Source: JAAEEP01 sp035529155 (GTDB lineage Archaea; Thermoplasmatota; Thermoplasmata; Methanomassiliicoccales; JAAEEP01). Taken from it: 14,592 nucleotides of DNA. A program made the position numbers and the translations under genes. The stretch is taken from contig DATKXF010000118.1 in NCBI GenBank assembly GCA_035529155.1, forward strand, positions 1-14,592. The letters run 5' to 3'. Positions within the stretch are counted from its first letter, which is position 1. Each line of letters starts with the position of its first letter. The notes under the pieces are model-generated. The model did no database searches. It saw nothing but the letters and a program-made list of their open reading frames with translations, and was not told the DNA's origin. Shown in pieces: positions 1-6,628 of this stretch.

Positions 1-1281
1 ATAGAAGAGATGCCGTTGAAGGAACTCAAGGAAATGCAGTACAAATCACTCAAGACGCTAGTTTACAGGTTGTACAGCTTCTCAGACTTCTACCGCAAGA
101 GAATGAGGGAAACGAATGTTCATCCTGACGACATCCGAGCCCTGGAAGATGTCATCAAGCTTCCATTCATGGTCAAGAGCGACCTCAGGGACAACTATCC
201 TGACAAGCTGTTCGTGATACCAAGAGACGAAGTGGTAAGATACCATGCATCATCGGGTACCACCGGGAAGCCTACCGTGGTGGGATATACCCAGCAAGAT
301 CTTGAATACTGGACATCATCCTTGGCAAGGGGTTTGACCTCTTGCGGCCTGGGAAGGGGAGATGTGATCCAGGTTTCATATGGCTACGGTCTTTTCACTG
401 GAGGCTTGGGGTTGCATTACGGCGCGGAAAAAATCGGTGCCGCCGTCCTTCCCACATCGGTCGGGAACACCGAGCGCCAGATAGAGCTGATGCAGGACAT
501 GGAGGTCACGGCCATCGCCTGCACTCCCTCCTACCTCATCCACATCGGGGAGGCGGCAGAGAAGATGGGTATCAGCATCAAGGACGACACTCATCTCAAG
601 ACGGCGATACTGGGCGCTGAGCCCTGGTCTAACAAGATGCGCCTCCGTCTCGAGGAATGGCTGGGAATAAAGGCATACGATATCTACGGCACGAGCGAGC
701 TCTCTGGCCCATTGTTCACCGAATGCGAGGAACAGGATGGTATCCACGTCTGGGCCGACATGACGCTGGTCGAGATAATAGACCCGGAGACGGGAGAGCA
801 GGTCGCCCCAGGAGAGAGGGGCGAGCTCACAATTACGATGCTGAGGAAGGAGGCTCTACCCATCGTCAGATATCGGGTAGGCGACGTGACCCACCTCAGG
901 GAGGAGGTATGTGGCTGCGGTAGGACTCACCCACGGATCGGCCGAATAGAGGGCAGGGTCGACGATATGCTAATTATTCGGGGAATCAATGTATTCCCAT
1001 CCCAGATCGAACACACTCTGATGTCCATTCCCCAGCTGGGAAGAGAATTCCAAATCGTGGTCGACAGAAAAGGTGCTCTAGACGAACTCCTGGTGAGGGT
1101 AGAGCTTGGCAAGGATTCGTTCAGTGACAAGATTAACGATCTAATGGATATCAAGAGAATGGTCGCCCATCGCCTGAGAAGTGCACTGAACATTAGCGTG
1201 GAGGTGGAGTTGGCGGACCCTGGTTCACTTCCCAGGTTCGAGGGAAAGGCAAAAAGGGTCGTCGACAGGAGGGAACTCTGA
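1..1281 (+). CDS. paaK: Phenylacetate-CoA ligase (AMP-forming), 5' end outside window
   Basis: Adenylate-forming enzyme that activates phenylacetate or related aryl acids to their CoA thioesters using ATP; cytosolic. Visible family motifs are the phosphate-binding loop SSGTTGKPT (nt 250-276), YDIYGTSE (nt 676-699), the hinge-region YRVGD (about nt 868-882) and GRVDDMLIIRG followed by NVFPSQIE, typical of the PaaK C-terminal lid. The first in-frame ATG is at 10, but the frame is open to base 1 and reads IEEMPLKEL, which matches the conserved N-terminal segment of the family, so the true start probably lies upstream of the window. The stop overlaps the start of the ACT gene by one base (TGATG), implying one transcript. 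In archaea this pair commonly sits with indolepyruvate ferredoxin oxidoreductase, linking it to aromatic amino acid breakdown or to rebuilding aromatic amino acids from aryl acetates. Substrate preference cannot be read from the sequence. Confidence 0.93.
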   Translation: MEEMPLKELKEMQYKSLKTLVYRLYSFSDFYRKRMRETNVHPDDIRALEDVIKLPFMVKSDLRDNYPDKLFVIPRDEVVRYHASSGTTGKPTVVGYTQQDLEYWTSSLARGLTSCGLGRGDVIQVSYGYGLFTGGLGLHYGAEKIGAAVLPTSVGNTERQIELMQDMEVTAIACTPSYLIHIGEAAEKMGISIKDDTHLKTAILGAEPWSNKMRLRLEEWLGIKAYDIYGTSELSGPLFTECEEQDGIHVWADMTLVEIIDPETGEQVAPGERGELTITMLRKEALPIVRYRVGDVTHLREEVCGCGRTHPRIGRIEGRVDDMLIIRGINVFPSQIEHTLMSIPQLGREFQIVVDRKGALDELLVRVELGKDSFSDKINDLMDIKRMVAHRLRSALNISVEVELADPGSLPRFEGKAKRVVDRREL

Positions 1282-1718
1282 TGGTCAGGAAACACATGAT
1301 AAAGCAGCTATCCGTATTCTTGGAGAACAAACCTGGGAGGCTAGCAAGGATTTCCAAGGCTCTGGAGGAAGAGGGGATCAACATATTGGCATTCAGCATC
1401 GCCGAGGCTGATGGGTTTGGGGTGATAAGGGCACTGGTGGACGACCCAGACAAAGCACACAACAAACTAGTGGAGATGGGATTCACTGTGTCTTTCACGG
1501 AGGTCATAGCCGTTCAGATGAGAGACGAACCTGGAGGGCTTTTCGAGGTCGCCTCGATACTCGGTGACGAGAACATCAATATAGATTATTCCTATGCGTT
1601 CTCTGGTCGAAAAGCCGCGGTCCTGATCCTTAGGGTGGACAAGGTGGAGGAAGCCATAAGGAACCTGGTCTCAAGGGGGATCAGGTTGTTAGAGGAGAAG
1701 GATCTCACCTCCGATTGA
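1281..1718 (+). CDS. Tandem ACT-domain amino-acid-binding protein
   Basis: A 145-residue protein made of two ACT domains, roughly residues 3-70 and 72-140, with no catalytic domain. The first begins KQLSVFLENKPGRLARISKAL, cut here to its key pattern: a beta strand, then NKPGRL, then a helix. The second has the same pattern around DEPGGLFEVASIL. ACT domains bind amino acids in pairs and act as allosteric sensors. The ATG at 1281 overlaps the TGA of the ligase gene, and an AGGAGGG ribosome-binding site lies at 1267-1273, so translation is coupled. Such ACT proteins are regular partners of archaeal phenylacetate-CoA ligase and indolepyruvate oxidoreductase genes; the inferred job is sensing an aromatic amino acid to regulate the pathway or ligase. 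Direct evidence for the ligand is absent. Confidence 0.88.
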   Translation: MVRKHMIKQLSVFLENKPGRLARISKALEEEGINILAFSIAEADGFGVIRALVDDPDKAHNKLVEMGFTVSFTEVIAVQMRDEPGGLFEVASILGDENINIDYSYAFSGRKAAVLILRVDKVEEAIRNLVSRGIRLLEEKDLTSD

Positions 1719-1740
1719 TCCGTCAGTCCACTCCATGAGA

Positions 1741-1753
1741 GATATATTTAAAT
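1741..1753 (+). promoter_or_regulatory. TATA box of the RNase P RNA gene
   Basis: The AT-rich element GATATATTTAAATA, centred near 1747, is an excellent match to the archaeal TATA consensus. It lies about 28 bases before the first base of the P1 helix of RNase P RNA at 1776, the expected distance from TATA box to transcription start. Confidence 0.8.
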
Positions 1754-1775
1754 AGCCCATGCCACCTGAAGCCAA

Positions 1776-2081
1776 ATTGCCAGGAGAGGGAGGGCAGCTG
1801 ACGGTAGGGTTTGTAAGACCCCGCTGAGGAAGGTCCCCCCTCCAAGAGAAGGTGGACCACAGAAGTGGTTGGGCGAGAGCCCAGGCAAGGGCGCAGAAAC
1901 GACACAGCCCCGAATTAGGATGATCCGTTTGTCGGTGACGTTGTCCGGGGATTTGGTGAAACGGCGACTCCCCACCGGAGCAAGCCCAAACAGCCGGGAT
2001 GACCCCTCGGGACCGGCGGGTAGGGTGCTAAGTTGAATGCTGCCTGAAACAGAAGGGGGCCTACTACCCTCACCTGGCAAT
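1776..2081 (+). ncRNA. rnpB: RNase P RNA (archaeal type A)
   Basis: Catalytic RNA of ribonuclease P, which removes 5' leaders from pre-tRNAs. The ends form helix P1: 1776-1790 pairs with 2067-2081 at 14 of 15 positions. Conserved regions are visible in the right order: CR-I GAGGAAGGTCC at 1826-1836, the AGGCAAGGGC GCAGAAACGA core (CR-II/III) near 1885-1905, GGTGAAACGGC near 1955-1966, the CCACCGGAGCAAGCCCAAACAG-like segment near 1971-1992, and CR-V ACAGAAGGGGGCCTACT at 2050-2066, whose 5' part pairs with CR-I to form P4. The length of 306 nt is within the archaeal range. No plausible protein overlaps it; open frames on the other strand here are artefacts of the GC-rich RNA. It has its own TATA box upstream. 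Confidence 0.96.
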
Positions 2082-2116
2082 CAACGTATTTTCAAAGATG
2101 GGCATTCTCCTGATAG

Positions 2117-2125
2117 GTTTTATTA
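2117..2125 (+). promoter_or_regulatory. Probable TATA box for the membrane-protein gene
   Basis: GTTTTATTA lies about 45 bases before the ATG at 2166, allowing a transcript start near 2147 with a short leader that carries the ribosome-binding site. This position would place the alternative TTG start at 2139 outside the transcript, favouring ATG 2166. Confidence 0.45.
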
Positions 2126-2165
2126 GCGAACATCAGCATTGCCTCGGTCAGTAGAGGGGATCGCA

Positions 2166-2594
2166 ATGAGACCTAGACCCATTGGGGTAACTATTTTGGG
2201 CTTTATGGCCTTACTTCTGGGCCTGATATATCTGCTGGGAGCAACCGGTTCCTTCTTGGTGGCTGGACTTCCCCTGGACGAACTGCAGGAGATCGGCAAT
2301 ATTCCTGATTTCATCGTTGAAAATTCCGGGATCATCTTCACCTCCCTCGGAGTGGTGTTTCTCATTTTCGCAGTTGTCAGCTTCCTGCTCTCGTACGGCT
2401 TTTTCAAGGGAAGGCCTTGGGCTTGGACCCTTGGAATCATATTGGGAGTACTATCGATCATCTCCAGCGTGATTAACCTGATGATATACTGGGACATCTC
2501 GAATCTGAGCAGCTCGATCATCAGCATACTGATAGCGGTCTTACTGATAACCTACCTAACCCGCCCCGGTGTAAAGCGCTACTTCAGCGCATGA
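2166..2594 (+). CDS. Small four-helix integral membrane protein, function unknown
   Basis: A 142-residue hydrophobic protein. Four membrane segments can be seen: about residues 6-32 (PIGVTILGFMALLLGLIYLL region), 50-75 (SGIIFTSLGVVFLIFAVVSF), 83-105 (AWTLGIILGVLSIISSVINL) and 112-130 (SSSIISILIAVLLITYL). It ends with a short basic tail. The ATG at 2166 is preferred over an in-frame TTG at 2139 because GAGGGGA at 2154-2160 sits five bases before it. No cysteine or charged catalytic motif is visible within the membrane segments. It resembles the many small archaeal membrane proteins of uncharacterised families; I do not assign a specific family. It appears to be a single-gene unit between RNase P RNA and a long AT-rich spacer. 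Confidence 0.75.
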   Translation: MRPRPIGVTILGFMALLLGLIYLLGATGSFLVAGLPLDELQEIGNIPDFIVENSGIIFTSLGVVFLIFAVVSFLLSYGFFKGRPWAWTLGIILGVLSIISSVINLMIYWDISNLSSSIISILIAVLLITYLTRPGVKRYFSA

Positions 2595-2810
2595 TGGATT
2601 TCATAGATAACTCGTATTCAATTGTTAACGCATAATTAGATTACAGGAGAGAACAAAAGCTTCTGCTCACATTAACTTAAAATAAACTTTCAAATGGAAA
2701 TAATTATCGAGGTTCGATATTAGAGCCAGTGTTCTCGAAGAGTTGTTGCTTCGTAAAAATTCCCGCTTCTTTCACGGACTATTTGCTAATTGGACAATTA
2801 ATCAACGGGC
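2595..2810. other. AT-rich intergenic stretch without a supported gene
   Basis: Between the membrane-protein gene and the first DUF835 gene lie about 270 bases of distinctly AT-rich sequence. Several TATA-like runs occur (for example near 2675-2690), but no tRNA fold or convincing coding frame was seen. An 81-codon frame starting at 2729 runs into the DUF835 gene in another frame and is cysteine- and serine-rich with no recognisable pattern, so it is not called. Confidence 0.5.
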
Positions 2811-2845
2811 AATCGGTAAATACTTTTCTGCATATTTTATCGATT
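2811..2845 (+). promoter_or_regulatory. Dyad around the presumed DUF835 promoter
   Basis: AATCGGTAAA (2811-2820) and TTTATCGATT (2836-2845) are inverted repeats with nine Watson-Crick matches and one G-T, separated by 15 bases. The right arm includes part of a TATA-like sequence CATATTTTAT (2831-2840), and the start ATG follows at 2865. This may be an operator or an RNA hairpin. Confidence 0.4.
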
Positions 2846-2864
2846 GAGCAAACTGGGGGGTTTA

Positions 2865-3338
2865 ATGAAAGTCTCAAAAGGTATGTTTTATCTTTTCGAG
2901 GAACGAGTTCCATTGCGGACCCATCAGGTAGTCCGGAAGGAGCTCTCCAATGGAAGAAAAGCGCTCTATATTAGCAAGAACGCCCCGGAACTTCTAAGGT
3001 CCCAGCTAGACTTTGACATGAGTCTGTTGAAGACCAAATGGTTGTCTCCAAGAACGGAGGACAGCTGCATCCCACCAATGAACTTAGAGATTTTCGAGAG
3101 GGAGATAAAGCAGTTCTTCATTGAGAATGAAGACGGTATCGTGGTCCTGAACGGACTAGACGTGCTGGAGAAGTGGAACGGTTGGAGACCAGTCCTTGAT
3201 GTCCTTAGGCGAACTGAGGAGGCGCTTGGAGACAGCCAGGGGAATATCATTATCAGCCTCGATCCAAAGAGCCACTATCCACTGAAGCTCAAGAAGCTTG
3301 AAATCCTTTCTGATGAGGTCGTGTCCAGCTGTTCTTGA
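2865..3338 (+). CDS. DUF835 domain protein (copy A)
   Basis: A 157-residue protein that is essentially one DUF835 domain. Diagnostic segments shared with the other two copies in this window are GMFYLFEE at the start, ALYISKNAPELLR, the KWLSPR motif, GIVVLNGLDVLEKWNG, and IIISLDP near the end. The order of these segments resembles a KaiC/RecA-like core in which the Walker A loop has been lost: strand, missing P-loop, helix, strand with SK, then a hydrophobic strand ending LNGLD where Walker B would be. ATP binding is therefore unlikely. ATG 2865 is chosen over TTG 2844 because GGGGGG sits just upstream (2855-2860). An eIF2B-like gene follows after 57 bases. Family function is not known; a sensory or adaptor role is inference from family context. 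Confidence 0.8.
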   Translation: MKVSKGMFYLFEERVPLRTHQVVRKELSNGRKALYISKNAPELLRSQLDFDMSLLKTKWLSPRTEDSCIPPMNLEIFEREIKQFFIENEDGIVVLNGLDVLEKWNGWRPVLDVLRRTEEALGDSQGNIIISLDPKSHYPLKLKKLEILSDEVVSSCS

Positions 3339-3364
3339 GGTTCATCAACGACCTGAAGCGAAGA

Positions 3365-3388
3365 AGTAATATCCCAAGCTGTATTACT
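3365..3388 (+). promoter_or_regulatory. Perfect inverted repeat just before the eIF2B-like gene
   Basis: AGTAATA (3365-3371) and TATTACT (3382-3388) form a perfect 7-base dyad with a 10-base spacer, ending seven bases before the ATG at 3396. It could be an operator, or a hairpin in the mRNA that covers the translation start, since no good ribosome-binding site is visible here. Confidence 0.4.
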
Positions 3389-3395
3389 AAGTGGT

Positions 3396-4262
3396 ATGGA
3401 CCCCGGCCTGCAAGGAATTGTCGATGAGGTCCGGAATGATCAAGGTTCCGGTGCCGCGGATATCTTCCGAAGGGTATTGGATGCACTTTGCATGATAATG
3501 CAGACCTCTAGATCAGTTTCAAAGCAGGACTTGGAAGATTTTTCGCTGCAGCTGCACCTGGCAAAGAGGTCCATGGCACCTATGTTCAACCTCGCGAACA
3601 CTATCCTCATATCCCTGGAAAGAGAAGACTGGGAAGACCATATTAGAGAGAGGTTCTTGACCATTCGGAAAGAAATTGATATTTCAACCGCAAGGATTGT
3701 GGATTCGGTGAGCAACATCCTGAGCGGCGGGCGAATAATGACAATTTCGTACTCAAGCACGGTTCTGGCATGCCTGAGTTCCATGTCTGGGGGACAAAAG
3801 ATAGAGGTGATCGTGCCCGTGTCCCTGCCCTTGGGAGAGGGACGGCAGATGGCAAAGGTCCTTTCGGACCGGGGAGTCAGGGTCGAGCTAATACAGGATT
3901 CAATGGTCTTCTCAATCATGGAAGAGTTGGACTACGTGATCGTGGGCGCGGACGCCGTCACACCCGTAGGATTAGTGAACAAAGTGGGAACTTTTTCCAT
4001 CGTGGCCGCAGCCCACTACTTTGAAGTCTCAGCATACGGCTTGTGCGATTGGATGAAGATCTCCCCTGTTGAAATGCTAGACCCAATTGAGACCCAGACC
4101 AGCGTTGGAGTGAATCTCTCGATGAGAGAACAGGTCTTCGAACAGACCCCCCTTGATATGTTCACCGGAGTAATAACGGATCGAGGAATCATGACCCCAG
4201 ATGATATCCGGACCGAGATGGAACGCATGAAAATATCAACCAAGTGGGCCAGGCTTCAGTGA
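3396..4262 (+). CDS. eIF2B alpha/beta/delta-family protein
   Basis: A 288-residue member of the family that includes eIF2B regulatory subunits, methylthioribose-1-phosphate isomerase and ribose-1,5-bisphosphate isomerase. An alpha-helical N-terminal third is followed by the Rossmann-like half with GGRIMTISYSST, IEVIVPVSLPLGEGR (where the family has a sugar-phosphate-contacting loop), DYVIVGADAVTPVG and LVNKVGTFSIVAAAHYFEV. The aspartate of VGADAV is kept. The isomerases carry a catalytic cysteine in the loop after the first strand; here that position reads ISYSST, like eIF2B-alpha, with no cysteine. This suggests a regulatory or binding role rather than isomerase activity, but this is inference. 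The C-terminal tail is typical in length. It lies 57 bases downstream of a DUF835 gene, with an inverted repeat just upstream of the ATG. Confidence 0.85.
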   Translation: MDPGLQGIVDEVRNDQGSGAADIFRRVLDALCMIMQTSRSVSKQDLEDFSLQLHLAKRSMAPMFNLANTILISLEREDWEDHIRERFLTIRKEIDISTARIVDSVSNILSGGRIMTISYSSTVLACLSSMSGGQKIEVIVPVSLPLGEGRQMAKVLSDRGVRVELIQDSMVFSIMEELDYVIVGADAVTPVGLVNKVGTFSIVAAAHYFEVSAYGLCDWMKISPVEMLDPIETQTSVGVNLSMREQVFEQTPLDMFTGVITDRGIMTPDDIRTEMERMKISTKWARLQ

Positions 4263-4308
4263 TGCGTAAACTAATTATTCTCCCTACGCCATTTTTAAGT
4301 TGATACTT

Positions 4309-5013
4309 ATGCGTCTTATCGGGATGGAGAAAGGGGGAGGTCAGGCAAGGATCAGTTTCTTCGGCTGCCCCCTTAGGTGCGAGTATTGCACCCACATTCG
4401 ACAGGAGAAGCGCGATTACGAACTGATCGAAGTCCTGGAGTTCCTGGCAGATCCAGAAGTAGGGCAGGTATACCTCGGAGGGGCTGAACCGGCCCTTCAG
4501 AAAGAGGAACTACTTGAGTTGCTCCAGAGACTGAAGAAGATGAAAAAGAAAACGATCCTGAAGACCAGTGGATTCTACCCCGAGGTGATCGAGAAGGCCG
4601 TAGACCTCGTTAGCCAATTCGAGGTGGAGGTGAAATGTCCCCTCGATGATCTTCAATGCAATTCGGAGCTGACTGGCTTATCGCCAGATAGAACCGCGAG
4701 ATACGTGGAGAAGCTCTCCCGTACTTTCGAACTATTGAGAGGGCGCAACACTCGGGTCTGGATTCGAGTGATTCCAGGATTCCTGGATGAAGAGAAAATA
4801 GATAGGATCGGGCAAGAGATCGAAGGGGTGGCCACTGAGGCCTGGCTACTGCAATTCCTCAGTAATCCACAGAACGAGATGGGATTCAGGGGAATCGAGG
4901 AGCCCGGTCCATCCGAGGCGGAGATGGTCGACCTGGGAAGACAACTGATAAAGTACGTTCCCCTGGTGATCATAAAGGGAGAAGGTTTCGCCAGCGAGTT
5001 CAAAGCCACCTAA
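4309..5013 (+). CDS. Radical SAM protein, PflA-activase-like, substrate unknown
   Basis: A roughly 234-residue radical SAM protein with the cluster motif CPLRCEYC (CX3CX2C) beginning at nt 4366, which binds the [4Fe-4S] cluster that cleaves S-adenosylmethionine. The glycine-rich SAM-binding segment is YLGGAEP. Further features are the TSGF stretch after strand 3 and VEVKCPL in the barrel. The length suits a minimal partial TIM barrel without an auxiliary cluster domain, like pyruvate formate-lyase activating enzymes and other small activases. Start choice is uncertain: TTG 4300, ATG 4309 and ATG 4324 are in frame; none has a good ribosome-binding site, and a TATA-like ATTTTTAA at 4291-4298 would suit a leaderless ATG 4324. 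No glycyl-radical enzyme gene is nearby, so its partner or substrate cannot be inferred. Its TAA directly abuts the stop of the opposite-strand UxaA gene. Confidence 0.82.
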   Translation: MRLIGMEKGGGQARISFFGCPLRCEYCTHIRQEKRDYELIEVLEFLADPEVGQVYLGGAEPALQKEELLELLQRLKKMKKKTILKTSGFYPEVIEKAVDLVSQFEVEVKCPLDDLQCNSELTGLSPDRTARYVEKLSRTFELLRGRNTRVWIRVIPGFLDEEKIDRIGQEIEGVATEAWLLQFLSNPQNEMGFRGIEEPGPSEAEMVDLGRQLIKYVPLVIIKGEGFASEFKAT

Positions 5014-6186
5014 TCATAATACTGGCCCGGTGGTGTATATGTTCATAGACTCGTCGTAGCCCATGCCTTCAGCCTTTGTTCTCTTACCGGAAGCCACTTC
5101 CATCATCTCTTTCAATATGATCTCTCCGGCTGATTGCACGGTCATCGAACCTTCTAAGATTCCGCTCACGTCCACATCAATGTGGGAATTAAGGCTGCTG
5201 GCAGTTCTAGAATTTCCTGTAATCTTCACAATGGGCATGAATGGAAAGTTATGAGGTGCACCCTTACCAGTTGTGAAAGCCATCATATGAGCGCCAGATG
5301 CTGCTATCCCAGTGAGGAATTCAGGCTCCCGTCCTGGAGAATCTACCATGTAAAGGCCCTTCCCCTCGATCCTGTTGCCATAATTCACCACACCATCTAT
5401 GGGTTGGGTACCAGTCTTGATAGCCGCCCCGAGAGATTTCTCCTCGATGGTTGATAAGCCGCCCTTGATGTTCCCACCGGTCGGCTGACCGCCCCTCATG
5501 TCGACACCCATGCGCTTAGCTCTCTGCTCCATTCCCAAGATAGTGCTCAAGAGTTGATCTTTGATCTGTTCGCTTCTCCCTCTAGAAATGATCCAGCCCT
5601 CCGCCCCTATAAGTTCAGTCGTTTCTCCAAAGGCAACACTTCCCCCCATATCCAGAAATGCGTCCACCGCCTTTCCGAGAGCCGGATTGGACGCTATACC
5701 CGAGGTGGTATCGGACCCTCCGCACTTGATTCCGAGCAACAGGGAGGAGACGTCTGCCTCTTCCCTCTTCCCAGGAAGAAGGGCCGATCTCATTTCAACC
5801 AACTTGGATCTGATCGCCTCGCTCGCTTTCTCTGTGCCCCCTAGGTCCTGGGCGATGAAGGTCTCGACCCACTTCCCCGATGAAGATGCGATGCCGTCCG
5901 CGATGCTGTCGGCATCAACACTCTCGCATCCGAGTCCCACTACTACAACTCCGGCAAGGTTAGGGTGCTTTCCAAGGGAGATCAGAGTCTGGGAGACCCT
6001 CTCGAGATCTGGAAGGGTTTGGGCGCAGCCTTGACCATGAGTGAATGCCTTCACCCCCTCCAAACCTCGAGATGCCCACCTGGCAACCTCATTGCCGCAT
6101 GCAACTGTTGAAATCACTCCCACGATGTTCCTTATCCCTACAGATCCGTTCTCTCTGGGATACGCCATGAATTTCCGGTCGATCAA
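5014..6186 (-). CDS. UxaA-family lyase/dehydratase large subunit
   Basis: A 390-residue protein of the altronate dehydratase / sulfolactate sulfo-lyase large-subunit family (UxaA, SuyB, GarD relatives), metal-dependent enzymes that eliminate water or sulfite from hydroxy acids. Seen motifs are YPRENGSVGIRN (8-20), HGQGCAQ (50-56), GLGCES (84-89), KCGGSDTTSG (154-163), GGNIKGGLSTIEEKSLG (237-253) and, near the C-terminus, SPGREPEFLTG and GAPHNFPFMP. The start is TTG at 6186, which keeps the KFMAYPREN segment aligned with the family; ATG 6168 would give a 384-residue form. Many relatives work with a separate or fused small SAF domain of about 95 residues. None is fused here and none is encoded between 6186 and 6967, so the partner must be elsewhere or absent. 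Substrate unknown. It lies about 96 bases downstream of a small gene on the same strand and may be co-transcribed with it. Confidence 0.85.
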   Translation of the reverse strand: MIDRKFMAYPRENGSVGIRNIVGVISTVACGNEVARWASRGLEGVKAFTHGQGCAQTLPDLERVSQTLISLGKHPNLAGVVVVGLGCESVDADSIADGIASSSGKWVETFIAQDLGGTEKASEAIRSKLVEMRSALLPGKREEADVSSLLLGIKCGGSDTTSGIASNPALGKAVDAFLDMGGSVAFGETTELIGAEGWIISRGRSEQIKDQLLSTILGMEQRAKRMGVDMRGGQPTGGNIKGGLSTIEEKSLGAAIKTGTQPIDGVVNYGNRIEGKGLYMVDSPGREPEFLTGIAASGAHMMAFTTGKGAPHNFPFMPIVKITGNSRTASSLNSHIDVDVSGILEGSMTVQSAGEIILKEMMEVASGKRTKAEGMGYDESMNIYTTGPVL

Positions 6187-6282
6187 GCTCGAAGCCCCCG
6201 AGATGAGAAGATGGCATCTATCACGAATTCCCTCAAATGATGTTCAGGCGTGCGGAGAAGCGTAGGGATCGACCTTGGACTG

Positions 6283-6519
6283 TCAATCGCCAATCCTCTG
6301 GATGAACTCCTTGACCTTCTGGTCCCACTCCTCAGTGAGGATATCTACGTCCATCTTATCCTCACCGCAGACGGAAAGGGTGACGTGACCTCCACCGCCT
6401 TCCATGCACACAGAATCTTCGTCACGCTGGGTGACCTCCAAACCCAGCTTCTCAAAGTACTCGACTGCCTTCTCGATCACCTTCTCTGGTGCCAGATGAG
6501 TGCTCACCCCATACCTCAT
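6283..6519 (-). CDS. Conserved-looking small protein, function unknown
   Basis: A 78-residue acidic soluble protein beginning MRYGVSTHLAPEKVIEKAV and containing a glycine run EGGGGHV followed by strand-like LSVCGEDKMDVDIL and a terminal helix EEWDQKVKEFIQRI. The predicted arrangement is helix, strand, strand, helix. There are two cysteines but no metal motif. Confidence in its reality comes from its expression signals: GGAGG (6527-6531) seven bases before the ATG, and a TATA box about 40 bases upstream framed by a perfect dyad. It lies between a ferredoxin gene and the UxaA-family gene on the same strand. I do not recognise a named family and infer no function. Confidence 0.72.
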   Translation of the reverse strand: MRYGVSTHLAPEKVIEKAVEYFEKLGLEVTQRDEDSVCMEGGGGHVTLSVCGEDKMDVDILTEEWDQKVKEFIQRIGD

Positions 6520-6547
6520 TCTTCCGCCTCCGCTGAGGAGAATAATC

Positions 6548-6577
6548 GGGAGCAGTATACTTATACCCTATGCTCCC
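6548..6577 (-). promoter_or_regulatory. Promoter bracketed by a perfect dyad (small gene, minus strand)
   Basis: On the minus strand, GTATAAGTATAC (6555-6566) is a good TATA box about 40 bases before the ATG at 6519. It is flanked exactly by GGGAGCA (6548-6554) and TGCTCCC (6571-6577), a perfect 7-base inverted repeat on the plus strand. A protein bound to both arms would cover the TATA box, so this looks like a repressor operator. Confidence 0.55.
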
Positions 6578-6628
6578 AGAAGAAGGCCAGTACGTACGTT
6601 TTAAGAGCAATCATCACGGATGTCCAGA

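Noticed and set aside
1723..2080. Minus-strand frames of 60 and 110 codons opposite 1723-2080
   Set aside because: The region is RNase P RNA on the plus strand with all conserved segments and closing helix P1; the frames arise from its GC-rich composition.
2729..2974. 81-codon plus-strand frame before and across the start of DUF835 copy A
   Set aside because: It overlaps the better supported DUF835 frame, has no ribosome-binding site and shows no recognisable pattern; the DUF835 frame has clear family motifs and a G-rich site before its ATG.
3440..3919. 159-codon minus-strand frame inside the eIF2B-like gene
   Set aside because: It is antisense to a gene with strong family motifs and has no start signals or recognisable domain.
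5561..6034. 157-codon plus-strand frame inside the UxaA-family gene
   Set aside because: Antisense shadow; composition is serine/proline-rich and without family pattern, while the minus-strand frame carries all UxaA motifs.
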